The translations under genes and the position numbers were made by a program. DNA of 64,000 nucleotides. Origin: Desulfosarcina ovata subsp. ovata. GTDB lineage: Bacteria; Desulfobacterota; Desulfobacteria; Desulfobacterales; Desulfosarcinaceae. Shown piece by piece: positions 27,602 through 35,476 of the stretch; the stretch's first letter is position 1; every line of letters begins with the position of its first letter. The stretch lies in NCBI RefSeq assembly GCF_009689005.1, contig NZ_AP021879.1, forward strand, positions 1,612,001-1,676,000, written 5' to 3'. Below the pieces are notes generated by a model. The model was given only the letters and a program-made list of their open reading frames with translations, did not search any database and was not told where the DNA came from.

Positions 27602-28411
27602 TCAGGCAAAGCTCTTTACCAACGAACCTACGATTAAGTACCAGCCGTCGGCCAGCACGAAAATCATCAGTTTGAAAGGCAAGGAGACCATAATCGGCGG
27701 CAACATCATCATGCCCATGGAAAGCAGGACACTGGCCACCACCATGTCAATAATCAGAAACGGAACATAAAGCATAAAACCGATCTGGAAGGCCGTTTTC
27801 AGTTCGCTGATGATAAAGGATGGGATCAAGACGGTCGTCGGCACTTCGTCCACATTTGCCGGGCGTTGCAATTTGGCCACATTCACCAGAAGGGCCAGGT
27901 CCTTTTCACGGGTCTGGGAAATCATGAATTTACGGATGGGAACCAGCGCCTTTTCAAGGGCCTGGGTCTGGTTGATTTCCTTGGCCAGTAATGGCTGCAG
28001 GGCATCCTCGTTAACCTGCTGCCATACCGGAGCCATGACGTAAAAGGTTAAAAAGAGTGAAAGCCCGATCACCACCTGGTTGGGCGGCAGCTGGTTGGTG
28101 CCCATCGCCTGCCGCAACAAGGAGAAAACGATGGCGATGCGGGTAAACGAGGTCAGCATGATCAGAATCGACGGGGCGAGGGACAAAACGGTCATCAGCA
28201 GGAACAATTGCATGACCACGGTCATCTTACCCGGATCCGCTTCCTGGTCGACACCGATACTGATCAGCGGTGCCGGTGTCTGCCCCCAGGCACTGCCGGC
28301 CAGCAGAATCAGTCCAAGCGGGATAAGAACCCACAGTGCCCGTCGAAGGAGATCGTTTACTGCCTGCCGATCCTTATTGAAGGCCGGTTTTGGGAGCCGT
28401 TTGCACCTCAC
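27602..28411 (-). CDS. fliP: Flagellar export gate protein FliP
   Basis: A 269-residue protein with a cleavable signal sequence (about 20-45) and four membrane segments. The family block 'MLTSFTRIAIVFSLLRQAMG' and the C-terminal 'SMGMMMLPPIMVSLPFKLM' are clear. FliP pentamers form the main body of the export gate. The start is a GTG overlapping the fliO stop by four bases (GTGA). Confidence 0.97.
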   Translation of the reverse strand: MRCKRLPKPAFNKDRQAVNDLLRRALWVLIPLGLILLAGSAWGQTPAPLISIGVDQEADPGKMTVVMQLFLLMTVLSLAPSILIMLTSFTRIAIVFSLLRQAMGTNQLPPNQVVIGLSLFLTFYVMAPVWQQVNEDALQPLLAKEINQTQALEKALVPIRKFMISQTREKDLALLVNVAKLQRPANVDEVPTTVLIPSFIISELKTAFQIGFMLYVPFLIIDMVVASVLLSMGMMMLPPIMVSLPFKLMIFVLADGWYLIVGSLVKSFA

Positions 28412-28785
28412 CGGTCATCCTTTCCCATGCGTCCACGACCAAAACGTTTCAGCCTTTCGGCAAACATCGGTCCGAAGGAGGGAGGTGTATTCTCAGGCAA
28501 ACGATCCGAAATACTTGTTTCGTCCAATGTATCGAGCAGGCTGATACGGTCGCCGGTCACCCCCAGAACCAGCACCTTTCCCGGGACACCAACCAGGCAG
28601 ATACTCTTTTTTACGCCAAGGTAATGGTTTTCCAGTACGCGAATCGATTTGCCGCTGCCCCCCCCCATACGCTGTCGAGTCAGTTTCCTGATGCCGTATA
28701 GCATGACTGCAATCAGGGTCAGCACCACACCCATGGATGCGACCATTTTTACCCCGGCAGTGAGAATGTCAGATCCTGCATTCAT
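28408..28785 (-). CDS. fliO: Flagellar export gate assembly protein FliO
   Basis: A 125-residue protein with one membrane segment (about 13-32) and a small cytoplasmic domain with 'IRVLENHYLGVKKSICLVGVPGKVLVLGV' character (key: LGxKKSICLV and VLVLGV). FliO helps FliP assemble. The start overlaps the fliN stop (ATGA) and the end overlaps the fliP start, consistent with translational coupling. Confidence 0.9.
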   Translation of the reverse strand: MNAGSDILTAGVKMVASMGVVLTLIAVMLYGIRKLTRQRMGGGSGKSIRVLENHYLGVKKSICLVGVPGKVLVLGVTGDRISLLDTLDETSISDRLPENTPPSFGPMFAERLKRFGRGRMGKDDR

Positions 28786-29117
28786 CCCAACTTCTCCACA
28801 CGTTCGACCGGACTGATCACTTCGGTCAGCCGAATACCGTATTTTTTGTTCACCACGACCACATCGCCCTTGGCAATCAGTCGATTGTTGGCCAGAATCT
28901 CCAATGTATCCCCCGCCTCTTTGGTCAGTTCAATTATCGATCCCTGGCCCAGTTTTAAAAGATCGTTGATCAACATCCGGGTACGCCCCAACTCGATCGT
29001 GATCTCCAGAGGGATGTCAAGCAGCAGATCCAGATTTTCCTCGCTGCCGGCCTCAAGCGCATTGGGCTTCGCGTTGCCGCCCGCCCCCGATGCACCCGCG
29101 TTTCTTTTTGGTGCCAT
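28782..29117 (-). CDS. fliN: Flagellar C-ring protein FliN
   Basis: A 111-residue protein with the SpoA/FliN domain at about 30-108: 'LLLDIPLEITIELGRTRM' and 'VVVNKKYGIRLTEVISPVERV'. FliN forms the lower C ring and takes part in switching and in docking FliH. It begins three bases after the end of fliM. The N-terminal 25 residues are Gly/Ala/Asn rich and probably flexible. Confidence 0.96.
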   Translation of the reverse strand: MAPKRNAGASGAGGNAKPNALEAGSEENLDLLLDIPLEITIELGRTRMLINDLLKLGQGSIIELTKEAGDTLEILANNRLIAKGDVVVVNKKYGIRLTEVISPVERVEKLG

Positions 29118-29120
29118 GGT

Positions 29121-30104
29121 TTATCCCTTTCCTCGGTCATGATCGATCACATCCGTAATCTGTACGGCCTTGCTTCCCTTGACCACCCCTGGCATGCCCA
29201 GGTATTTGGGAACCCGCTCAATGTTCACGGTAACGTTATTCTGCGGACCGGTGTTCAGCCGGATAATATCGTCAACTTCAAAATTCAGGATATCCTGAAC
29301 CGAGTAAACCGTTTTGCCCAACTCGGCAACCAGGTTGACTTCCGTGCGCCGAAGCAGGTTGCGAATTTCATCACCAAACGAACTGGCTCGATCTTTTTCG
29401 CGCAGGTAACTGGAACTTAGATGTTCTTTGATCGGCTCAAGCATCAGATAGGGCAGGCAAAGATGGATGTTCCCCGAAAAGGATTCCGTACTGATGGCAA
29501 AGACAACGATGATCAATTGATCACTGGGATTGACCAGATAAACAAACTCGGGTTTGGTTTCGATTTTTCGTAAGGACATACGAAGCGAATAAGCGGCATC
29601 CCAGGCGGTCTCAAGGTCTTTTAATACACCCAGGGCCATTTTATTGAGCATGCGCCTTTCGATCATGGTAAACTCACGTATTTTCTCCATGGGTTTGCCA
29701 TCGCCGCCGAACATACAGTCAATCAGTGAGAAGACCAGGTTGGGTTCAAAGGCAATCAGCGCGGAGCCGATGAGCGGTTCCATCCCGAAAATAACAAATC
29801 CCGTGGGGTTGGAAAAAGCCTTGATGAACTCTCCGAATTTGACGGTTTCCTGGGAAATGATTTTTACTGAAATGGCCCGTTGAAAAATATTGGATAAAGA
29901 CGCCTGATATAAATTGACGAACTTATCGTAGACCTCTTCCAACGCGTCGAACTGGCCGCGCTGCATGATATTCTGGGCCGTAAGGTCATATGGACGGACC
30001 TCGACGGCAACCTCCTGGCTCTCCTCGGCGACATCGAGTTCGCCGCTGTCCATTGCCGAAAGCAGCGCATCGATTTCCTCTTGTGACAGAATCTGGTCAG
30101 CCAT
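29121..30104 (-). CDS. fliM: Flagellar switch protein FliM
   Basis: A 327-residue switch protein. The N-terminal CheY-binding peptide is recognisable as 'ILSQEEIDALLSAM'. The middle CheC-like domain has 'FEPNLVFSLIDCMFGGDG', and the C-terminal SpoA domain has 'FEVDDIIRLNTG'. CheY-P binding at the N-terminus would reverse rotation; no che genes are in the window. AGGAT precedes the ATG. It lies nine bases after fliL. Confidence 0.97.
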   Translation of the reverse strand: MADQILSQEEIDALLSAMDSGELDVAEESQEVAVEVRPYDLTAQNIMQRGQFDALEEVYDKFVNLYQASLSNIFQRAISVKIISQETVKFGEFIKAFSNPTGFVIFGMEPLIGSALIAFEPNLVFSLIDCMFGGDGKPMEKIREFTMIERRMLNKMALGVLKDLETAWDAAYSLRMSLRKIETKPEFVYLVNPSDQLIIVVFAISTESFSGNIHLCLPYLMLEPIKEHLSSSYLREKDRASSFGDEIRNLLRRTEVNLVAELGKTVYSVQDILNFEVDDIIRLNTGPQNNVTVNIERVPKYLGMPGVVKGSKAVQITDVIDHDRGKG

Positions 30105-30113
30105 GGTGGAATC

Positions 30114-30572
30114 CTATTGCACAACAAATTCGGTAAAATAGATATTGTTTACCTGGCCTTTGGTCATCAGGCCGTTAATCGTTGTCATCAATTCGTTTCG
30201 CAGGGCGATTTTACCCTCGGTAGTGCTGACGTCAGTATAATTCTTGGTGGGAAGGATCATCAAGATGGCGTCCCTGACCTGAGGAAGACGACTTTCAATG
30301 GAACTCACCGCATCCGGGTCATTCAATTCAAGCGCCATGGTGATACGCAGATAGCGCTTTCCGCCATGGTCCGCCAGATTGACAATCATCGTATCCAGTG
30401 CATAGAGGGGACCGATGACATTTTCCTCCTCTTCAACCTTGATTTCGGCGGCAGGTGTCTCGGCAGGAGGGATCTGAGAGATCTTGGTCCATAAAATGAA
30501 AAAGCCGGCTCCCACCGCCCCTATGAAGAGAAGCACAACCGCGCCTATAATAATCAGCATTGTTTTCGACAT
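30114..30572 (-). CDS. fliL: Flagellar basal body-associated protein FliL
   Basis: A 152-residue single-pass membrane protein: one hydrophobic segment (about 4-28), an acidic linker, and a periplasmic stomatin-like domain with 'GGKRYLRITMALELND' and the terminal 'VNNIYFTEFVVQ', the standard FliL end. FliL surrounds the stators and raises torque. A GGAGG lies close to the ATG. It heads the fliL-fliM-fliN-fliO-fliP-fliQ-fliR-flhB operon, with a sigma-54 candidate 71 bases upstream. Confidence 0.95.
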   Translation of the reverse strand: MSKTMLIIIGAVVLLFIGAVGAGFFILWTKISQIPPAETPAAEIKVEEEENVIGPLYALDTMIVNLADHGGKRYLRITMALELNDPDAVSSIESRLPQVRDAILMILPTKNYTDVSTTEGKIALRNELMTTINGLMTKGQVNNIYFTEFVVQ

Positions 30573-30643
30573 TCATCATCCTCCGTCGACGGTTTTGTCA
30601 TTTCTGGCAATCTTGAACCATGGCAATCGATGGCGATCAATCA

Positions 30644-30659
30644 AGCATGTTGCATGCCA
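30644..30659 (-). promoter_or_regulatory. Sigma-54 promoter candidate for fliLMNOPQR-flhB
   Basis: Minus-strand TGGCATGCAACATGCT has GG and GC ten bases apart and five of six -24 matches. It lies 71 bases upstream of fliL. The core is partly palindromic. A second near-site at 30605-30620 has a spacer one base short. Confidence 0.6.
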
Positions 30660-30886
30660 TTTCGTTTTGGCCTGTCATGGAAACTGAAAAAGAATCCGTC
30701 GTTGAGTCCAACCCCTCAGGATAAGGGGTTTTTCCTGAACGACCGGTGCCAATATACGCCAATTATCGATGGGGTATTGGAGGAAAGGAGATATTTCTTA
30801 AACTGCTACCGGCGTTGTCTGTGGCGGCAGCGTCAATATTCAAGGCAAGGAGTCAAGGGTTTGACGGAATACGGTGCGCAGACCTG

Positions 30887-30925
30887 CCGCAGGCAATCCC
30901 GATCATCGATCAGGATTGCCTGCGG
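30887..30925 (-). terminator. Long hairpin downstream of flgE
   Basis: CCGCAGGCAATCC and GGATTGCCTGCGG form a perfect 13-bp stem with a 13-base loop, 24 bases beyond the flgE stop. There is no T run after it, so it may protect the 3' end or need Rho rather than act as a simple intrinsic terminator. Confidence 0.55.
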
Positions 30926-30949
30926 TCAGCAAACGGCCGGGAACAGGAA

Positions 30950-32227
30950 TTAACGCTTGATATTAATCAGCTCCTGGAGGATCTCGTCACTGGTGGTGAT
31001 GACTTTGGAGTTGGCCTGATAGGCACGCTGGGTGGTGATCATCTCAACGAATTCCGTGGCCAGATCAACGTTGGACATCTCAAGCGTGCTCGATGAAACC
31101 GATCCCAGGCTGGCGGTATTGGCGGTACCGATCAGCGCCTGCCCGGATGATAACGACTCAGCATACAGGTTGCTGCCCATCTTGGCCAACCCCGAATAGC
31201 TGGGAAAGTCGGCCAGGGCGATCTGGGCAAAGGGAATCATAGAGCCATTGGAATAAATTCCAGTGAAATAGCCGTCCTCATCCACACTGACCGACTGGAG
31301 GCTGCCGGAAGGATAACCGTCCTGACTCTGGGCCGTCTTGGTGGATTCCGAGGCGTAGCCGGTAATACTGCCATCGGAGTCACCGGATGAATCCAGATAA
31401 GACCAGCTAATACTCATGTCATCGGCGCCGTCCAATCCAGTAATGGCGATAACCGGATTTCCTGAAACTGCATCGTTCGTGGCATCGCCGTCACTATCAT
31501 CGTCAACGGTAATATCCGAGTCGTAGTATGAAGCAGTGGTGTCAAGATTGCCCTCGACGTCGAACTCAATATGTCCGCCCGTGTTACAGGTCGCCGAGGT
31601 CGGGTCCACATCCACGGACCAGTCCCAGCCTCCGCTGCCGTCTGCCACAAAGACGACATCCAGGATAACTTCGGACCCCAGGGAGTCATAAGTCGTGATT
31701 GAACTGGTAAATGTATCGCCCGCTTCCGCGTCACTGTTCAGATTGATACCGAAGGTAAGCTCTGTGGTTGCACTGGGGTCACTCGTGCCGTTCGGCAGTG
31801 CAATATCCGTTAATCCTCCGATCTCTCCGTCCGTATCAATACTGTAGCCTTGCACGACAAACCCATCGGGGGTCACCAGGTTGCCGTCGGAATCCCACTC
31901 AAATTGACCGGCACGGGTATAATAGGTACTGCCGGTACTGGGGTCGGTAACGACGAAAAGTCCGGTGCCGTTTACGGCAAGGTCCGTTCCGCTGGTGGTA
32001 TTTTCAAGGGAACCCGAATCCCATTGCGGGTTGACACCGTTCATGGTTACGCCGCGACCGATCTCAAGACCGCTCTGACTTAAGGTGGAACTGAAAATAT
32101 TGGCGAAAGACACCCTGGACGTTTTAAACCCGGTCGTGTCCACATTGGCGATGTTATCGCCGATAACGGCCATGGCACTGGTGTTTGCTTTCAGCCCCGA
32201 AATCCCGGAATACAAGGAACCAATCAT
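30950..32227 (-). CDS. flgE: Flagellar hook protein FlgE
   Basis: A 425-residue hook protein with 'MIGSLYSGISGLKANTSAM' and 'DNIANVDTTGFKTSRV' at the N-terminus, and 'EMSNVDLATEFVEMITTQRAYQANSK' (key: NVDLxxEFVxMI) at the C-terminus. The central domain is Ser/Thr/Asp rich with many Gly, as in exposed hook domains. AAGGAGATAG stands before the ATG. It follows flgD by 24 bases and ends its operon. Confidence 0.96.
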   Translation of the reverse strand: MIGSLYSGISGLKANTSAMAVIGDNIANVDTTGFKTSRVSFANIFSSTLSQSGLEIGRGVTMNGVNPQWDSGSLENTTSGTDLAVNGTGLFVVTDPSTGSTYYTRAGQFEWDSDGNLVTPDGFVVQGYSIDTDGEIGGLTDIALPNGTSDPSATTELTFGINLNSDAEAGDTFTSSITTYDSLGSEVILDVVFVADGSGGWDWSVDVDPTSATCNTGGHIEFDVEGNLDTTASYYDSDITVDDDSDGDATNDAVSGNPVIAITGLDGADDMSISWSYLDSSGDSDGSITGYASESTKTAQSQDGYPSGSLQSVSVDEDGYFTGIYSNGSMIPFAQIALADFPSYSGLAKMGSNLYAESLSSGQALIGTANTASLGSVSSSTLEMSNVDLATEFVEMITTQRAYQANSKVITTSDEILQELINIKR

Positions 32228-32251
32228 CTTCTATCTCCTTAAATTTAATCG

Positions 32252-32938
32252 TTAAACATTATCATCGGTGCTGGTCTCTTCAACACGGATCATCGAAGAG
32301 ATGGCAACTTCCTGGTCGCCGATCAGCAGCAAGGTTTCGCCGGATTCGTAATCAATACCGGTCACCGTTCCGGTCACATAGGAGGTTGCAGTGACCGAAT
32401 TTCCATCCGCATCCACCGCCATGATGGAAAAGGTATACACGCCGTCGTCCACCGCCGTGCCGTTGTCATCGGTTGCATCCCAGCTAACGGTCTGTTGACC
32501 GGCCGCCATGGCGCCCGCATCGATATCGCCAACGTATGTTCCCGAAGCATCGTAAATCTGGATATAAACACTGGTACTGCTCTCTTCGAGTTCAAAGGCG
32601 ATATCATTTGCCACGCCATCTTCAACAGTAAGCGTGTCACCGGAAGCGGTAATGGTTTTACCAATAAAACTAGATGACTGGATGTTGTTCAAGGTGGATT
32701 GATAAACTTCGAAATCGGACAATGCATCATTGATGTTCTGCAACTGTTCAAGCGAGCTGAACTGGGCCAGTTGGGCAGTGAATTCCGTACTGTCCGATGG
32801 ATTCAACGGGTCCTGATTCTGAAGCTGGGCCACCAGGAGGGTAAGGAAATCATCCTTGCCCATGACGGTTTCGTCTTCATCGCTGCTGGTACTCGTGCTG
32901 GCCTGACTGTATACTTCGGATACGCTCATCACTGACAT
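32252..32938 (-). CDS. flgD: Hook capping protein FlgD
   Basis: A 228-residue protein. The N-terminal export/cap segment 'MGKDDFLTLLVAQLQNQDPLNP' region with 'TAQLAQFSSLEQLQNIN' (two separate motifs) is diagnostic. The C-terminal half is the FlgD Tudor and Ig-like pair with 'WDATDDNGTAVDDGVYTFSI'. FlgD caps the growing hook. The ATG at 32938 was chosen for GGGAGA nine bases upstream and because family sequence begins there; 13 more codons are open upstream. Confidence 0.95.
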   Translation of the reverse strand: MSVMSVSEVYSQASTSTSSDEDETVMGKDDFLTLLVAQLQNQDPLNPSDSTEFTAQLAQFSSLEQLQNINDALSDFEVYQSTLNNIQSSSFIGKTITASGDTLTVEDGVANDIAFELEESSTSVYIQIYDASGTYVGDIDAGAMAAGQQTVSWDATDDNGTAVDDGVYTFSIMAVDADGNSVTATSYVTGTVTGIDYESGETLLLIGDQEVAISSMIRVEETSTDDNV

Positions 32939-32989
32939 TTTTAAATGTCTCCCACAAAATGTTTTTTTCTTCACCATGAAAACAGAGGG

Positions 32990-34699
32990 TCAGGCGAAAT
33001 AGCTGATACCATTTTCTACCGACGATTGCGTCCTGTTTCCATCGCCACCATTTTGTGCCTCTTGCTGCTGCTGCCGCCGCTGCCGGTTTTCTCCGGCGTT
33101 TCCACGACCATTGCCAGTCTGCTGATCGCGGAACATCTGGAAAAACTGTTCGCGATTCTGGTTTTGATCGGTATTGGTGTTGACCATGACCTCGATCTTG
33201 TCGACGACCAGTCCCTGCTTGTCCAGTTCCGCTCTCAGATGATTCAACTGGCTTTCGAGAATTTCTTTGGTTGTGTGTTGATCGGTGATCATTTTTACCG
33301 ACAGCTGGTTGTTTTCCGAGATGATGCTCATGCGGACATCCCCCAGAGAATCAGGTTTCAGCTGAACACGAACCTCTGATCCCGTGTCGGTAGAACGAAC
33401 CATGGCTTTCTCGACGATCTGATCCATCACCGCCTTGTTAAAACCACTCTCCGCCGCCGGTTGGGATGGGCTGCCAAACGGTGTCGTCGTCTGCGCCCGG
33501 TTCTGGGAAAGGCTGTCAACTGCTGGAGAATCGGACCTTGACGCTTCATAAGGCGTTGTGCCGCCATTTGCCGTCTCGCGAAACGATGCGTTGGTGCTTT
33601 CGCCCTGCGTCCGCAATTGATGGTGCTTTTTTTGGGCGGCCACGTCATCGCCTTCCGGCTGCGAATTCTCTCCTTTTTGCGGAGTTTCTCCTTTTGAGGG
33701 TAGTGTTCCTTCCCCGGGCACGGAACCGGTCGCAGACGACGGTTTGGAGTCACTTTTCAAACTGTCCGTGGAAAGGAAGCGAGCCGCCGGCTGTTCATCA
33801 TCCATTACGATTTCATTTTGTTGTGACTCGCCATTAAACAGTCGCTGATCTCTTTCAGGCATATTTGGGGAGCGAACCGCCAGCTGTTCATCATCCGTCA
33901 CGATTTCATCTTGTTGTGACCCGGCATCAAATATCTGCTGATTTTTTTCAGGCATATTTTCCGATAGCGTCATTTCCCCCTCAGCCAGCGAAACGGATGG
34001 GCCGGATAGACGCCCATTGTCCGAACGGGTTTCACCCCCTTGCAGATCAATTTGCGTCTGTTCCATTTGTGACCGCAACTGAGAAGCAGCGCCGTTTGAA
34101 GGGATGATCGTTTCGTCCTCGGATTTAATGGCGGGAACCACAATGTTTTTCTCTTGCGAGATCAGTTGATCCTCAGTCGTTGGTTGGCTGCCATGCCGTT
34201 GCGTTCCCGTTTCGAAAGCCAACAGGGCGTTCTCCCATTCGGCACCGTCTGACTCGCCGGTGGTGAGCATTTCCTCGGGCAATACCTCTTTTCCATTTGC
34301 CAAAGTTTGGATCGGCATCGCCATTGGCGCATCGTCATCCATCTCGGTGAAGGCGGATGCGATGCTTTCGATTTCGGTGGCAGAATCGGCCACAGCATCT
34401 TGCTGGAGCATTTCCACCATCGCGGCCAGGGACGGATCCTCAGCGATCAGGGCGGCCAGTTGCAAATCGGTTTCCTCGAGTGCCGGCATATCTGAATCGG
34501 TTACCGGGCCATCTGACACCGGCCGATCATGGCTGCCCGACAGATACTCACTGATCGCCTGGAGAAAGGACTGCCCATCATTGACATCGGTGCCGGTTAC
34601 CGTTTCCGAGAAGTCTCTGGTCAAAATGTCCGTGCCCGTCACAGCTTTGGTTGAAGCCGTTGGCGCCATAAAGGATTGAATCAAGCTTCCCAGTTCCAT
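32990..34699 (-). CDS. fliK: Hook-length control protein FliK
   Basis: A 569-residue protein. The C-terminal Flg_hook domain (about 425-510) has 'VRVQLKPDSLGDVRMSI' and 'ELDKQGLVVDKIEVMVN'. The long N-terminal and middle parts are low-complexity, rich in Ser, Glu and Gln, as expected for the secreted ruler. Residues about 246-307 are two imperfect copies of a 31-residue unit. A Gln/Arg/Asn-rich tail of about 45 residues follows the Flg_hook domain. FliK stops hook growth and switches FlhB specificity. Its start overlaps the fliJ stop by one base (TAATG). Confidence 0.92.
   Translation of the reverse strand: MELGSLIQSFMAPTASTKAVTGTDILTRDFSETVTGTDVNDGQSFLQAISEYLSGSHDRPVSDGPVTDSDMPALEETDLQLAALIAEDPSLAAMVEMLQQDAVADSATEIESIASAFTEMDDDAPMAMPIQTLANGKEVLPEEMLTTGESDGAEWENALLAFETGTQRHGSQPTTEDQLISQEKNIVVPAIKSEDETIIPSNGAASQLRSQMEQTQIDLQGGETRSDNGRLSGPSVSLAEGEMTLSENMPEKNQQIFDAGSQQDEIVTDDEQLAVRSPNMPERDQRLFNGESQQNEIVMDDEQPAARFLSTDSLKSDSKPSSATGSVPGEGTLPSKGETPQKGENSQPEGDDVAAQKKHHQLRTQGESTNASFRETANGGTTPYEASRSDSPAVDSLSQNRAQTTTPFGSPSQPAAESGFNKAVMDQIVEKAMVRSTDTGSEVRVQLKPDSLGDVRMSIISENNQLSVKMITDQHTTKEILESQLNHLRAELDKQGLVVDKIEVMVNTNTDQNQNREQFFQMFRDQQTGNGRGNAGENRQRRQQQQEAQNGGDGNRTQSSVENGISYFA
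33777..33962 (-). repeat. Tandem 93-bp direct repeat within fliK
   Basis: Two adjacent units of 93 bp (31 codons) encode 'NMPEKNQQIFDAGSQQDEIV' and 'NMPERDQRLFNGESQQNEIV' starts followed by 'DDEQ' and 'AxR'. The nucleotide match is strong, including identical CTGTTCATCATCC blocks 93 bases apart, so the duplication is fairly recent. It lies in the ruler part of FliK. Confidence 0.85.
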
Positions 34700-35160
34700 T
34701 AGTCATTCTTTCCATGACGGTTCAATGCCTTTCGGGCATATTGGTTGACAGCGATTTCATCGATAAAGTTCGTCTCTTTTCGCACCAGCGTCTGATTGTA
34801 GCGGTCGAGGCCCTGGTCTTTGAGCTTTTCCAGAATCTGACGTTTTTTCATGGCCTCGAGAACCTCATCCTGTTTGCGGCTGATCCTGTTTTCAATAGTA
34901 ACGATCAAGGTCTTTTGTGCCACGATGCGATCGGACAGTCGCCTTAGGTAGCTGTGGTAGGCAGTCACATGGTCACTGGCAAGGCCGCTGACCTGTTCAT
35001 TTCTCAATGCTTCAGCAGTAAACTGCTCTTTATTTTCCATTTGCTCCAACGTCTTTTCAGCCGCCATGGCTTGTTGACGAATCTCGGCGAGTTCTTTTTT
35101 CAAATTATCTTCTACAAATTGGCGGTGATCGAGAACGGCTTGCAGCCTGAATGTGTACAT
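34699..35160 (-). CDS. fliJ: Flagellar export chaperone/stalk FliJ
   Basis: A 153-residue coiled-coil protein of standard FliJ size: 'MYTFRLQAVLDHRQFVEDN' at the start, then uninterrupted charged heptads. FliJ is the central stalk of the FliI ATPase ring and activates the FlhA gate. The ATG at 35160 follows GGAAGGGAA. It is separated from fliI by 316 bases with its own sigma-54 candidate, so it heads fliJ-fliK-flgD-flgE. Confidence 0.9.
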   Translation of the reverse strand: MYTFRLQAVLDHRQFVEDNLKKELAEIRQQAMAAEKTLEQMENKEQFTAEALRNEQVSGLASDHVTAYHSYLRRLSDRIVAQKTLIVTIENRISRKQDEVLEAMKKRQILEKLKDQGLDRYNQTLVRKETNFIDEIAVNQYARKALNRHGKND

Positions 35161-35243
35161 GGGGTTCCCTTCCCTACCATCCACATCTTAGCCGGCATTG
35201 GGATCCTGAATGCATCCGACCGGCACTGTCATACCATCTTTTA

Positions 35244-35259
35244 AGCATCATTTGTGCCA
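35244..35259 (-). promoter_or_regulatory. Sigma-54 promoter for fliJ-fliK-flgD-flgE
   Basis: Minus-strand TGGCACAAATGATGCT has a perfect TGGCAC -24 element and GG to GC spacing of ten. It lies 83 bases upstream of the fliJ ATG and is one of the best matches in the window. Confidence 0.75.
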
Positions 35260-35417
35260 TCTCTTTTATCATTGCGTTACCACTTGTTTTAATTTGATTT
35301 TTCAATTTATCACAATCTTTTTTCATGGATAACCAAGCTGAAAGGCGGCAACAATTACCGGCGCTGGAGGTTTTTTCCCAATTGCCTTGGCACACCGCAA
35401 CTGCAGGCCACGCAAAT

Positions 35418-35446
35418 AAAAAAACACCCCGATAAGGCGTTTTTTT
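35418..35446 (-). terminator. Terminator-like hairpin after fliI
   Basis: AAAAAAACACC and GGCGTTTTTTT pair with one mismatch around a seven-base loop, 31 bases after the fliI stop, and give a T run in the minus-strand transcript. Confidence 0.5.
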
Positions 35447-35476
35447 ACGGCTGACACATACTTTCCAAACAGCCAC

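Larger units (their letters stand above)
30573..30949. other. Intergenic region between flgE and fliL
   Basis: This 377-base stretch holds no convincing gene. It contains the sigma-54 candidate for fliL, a small AACCCC/GGGGTT hairpin at about 30708-30731, and a long hairpin next to the flgE stop, listed separately. Confidence 0.5.
35161..35476. other. Intergenic region between fliI and fliJ
   Basis: This 316-base stretch has no convincing gene. It carries a terminator-like hairpin just after fliI and a sigma-54 promoter candidate for fliJ, marking the border between two flagellar operons. Confidence 0.6.

Noticed and set aside
35174..35476. 100-codon - strand frame between fliI and fliJ
   Set aside because: It overlaps the sigma-54 site and the terminator-like hairpin, and the sequence is not protein-like.
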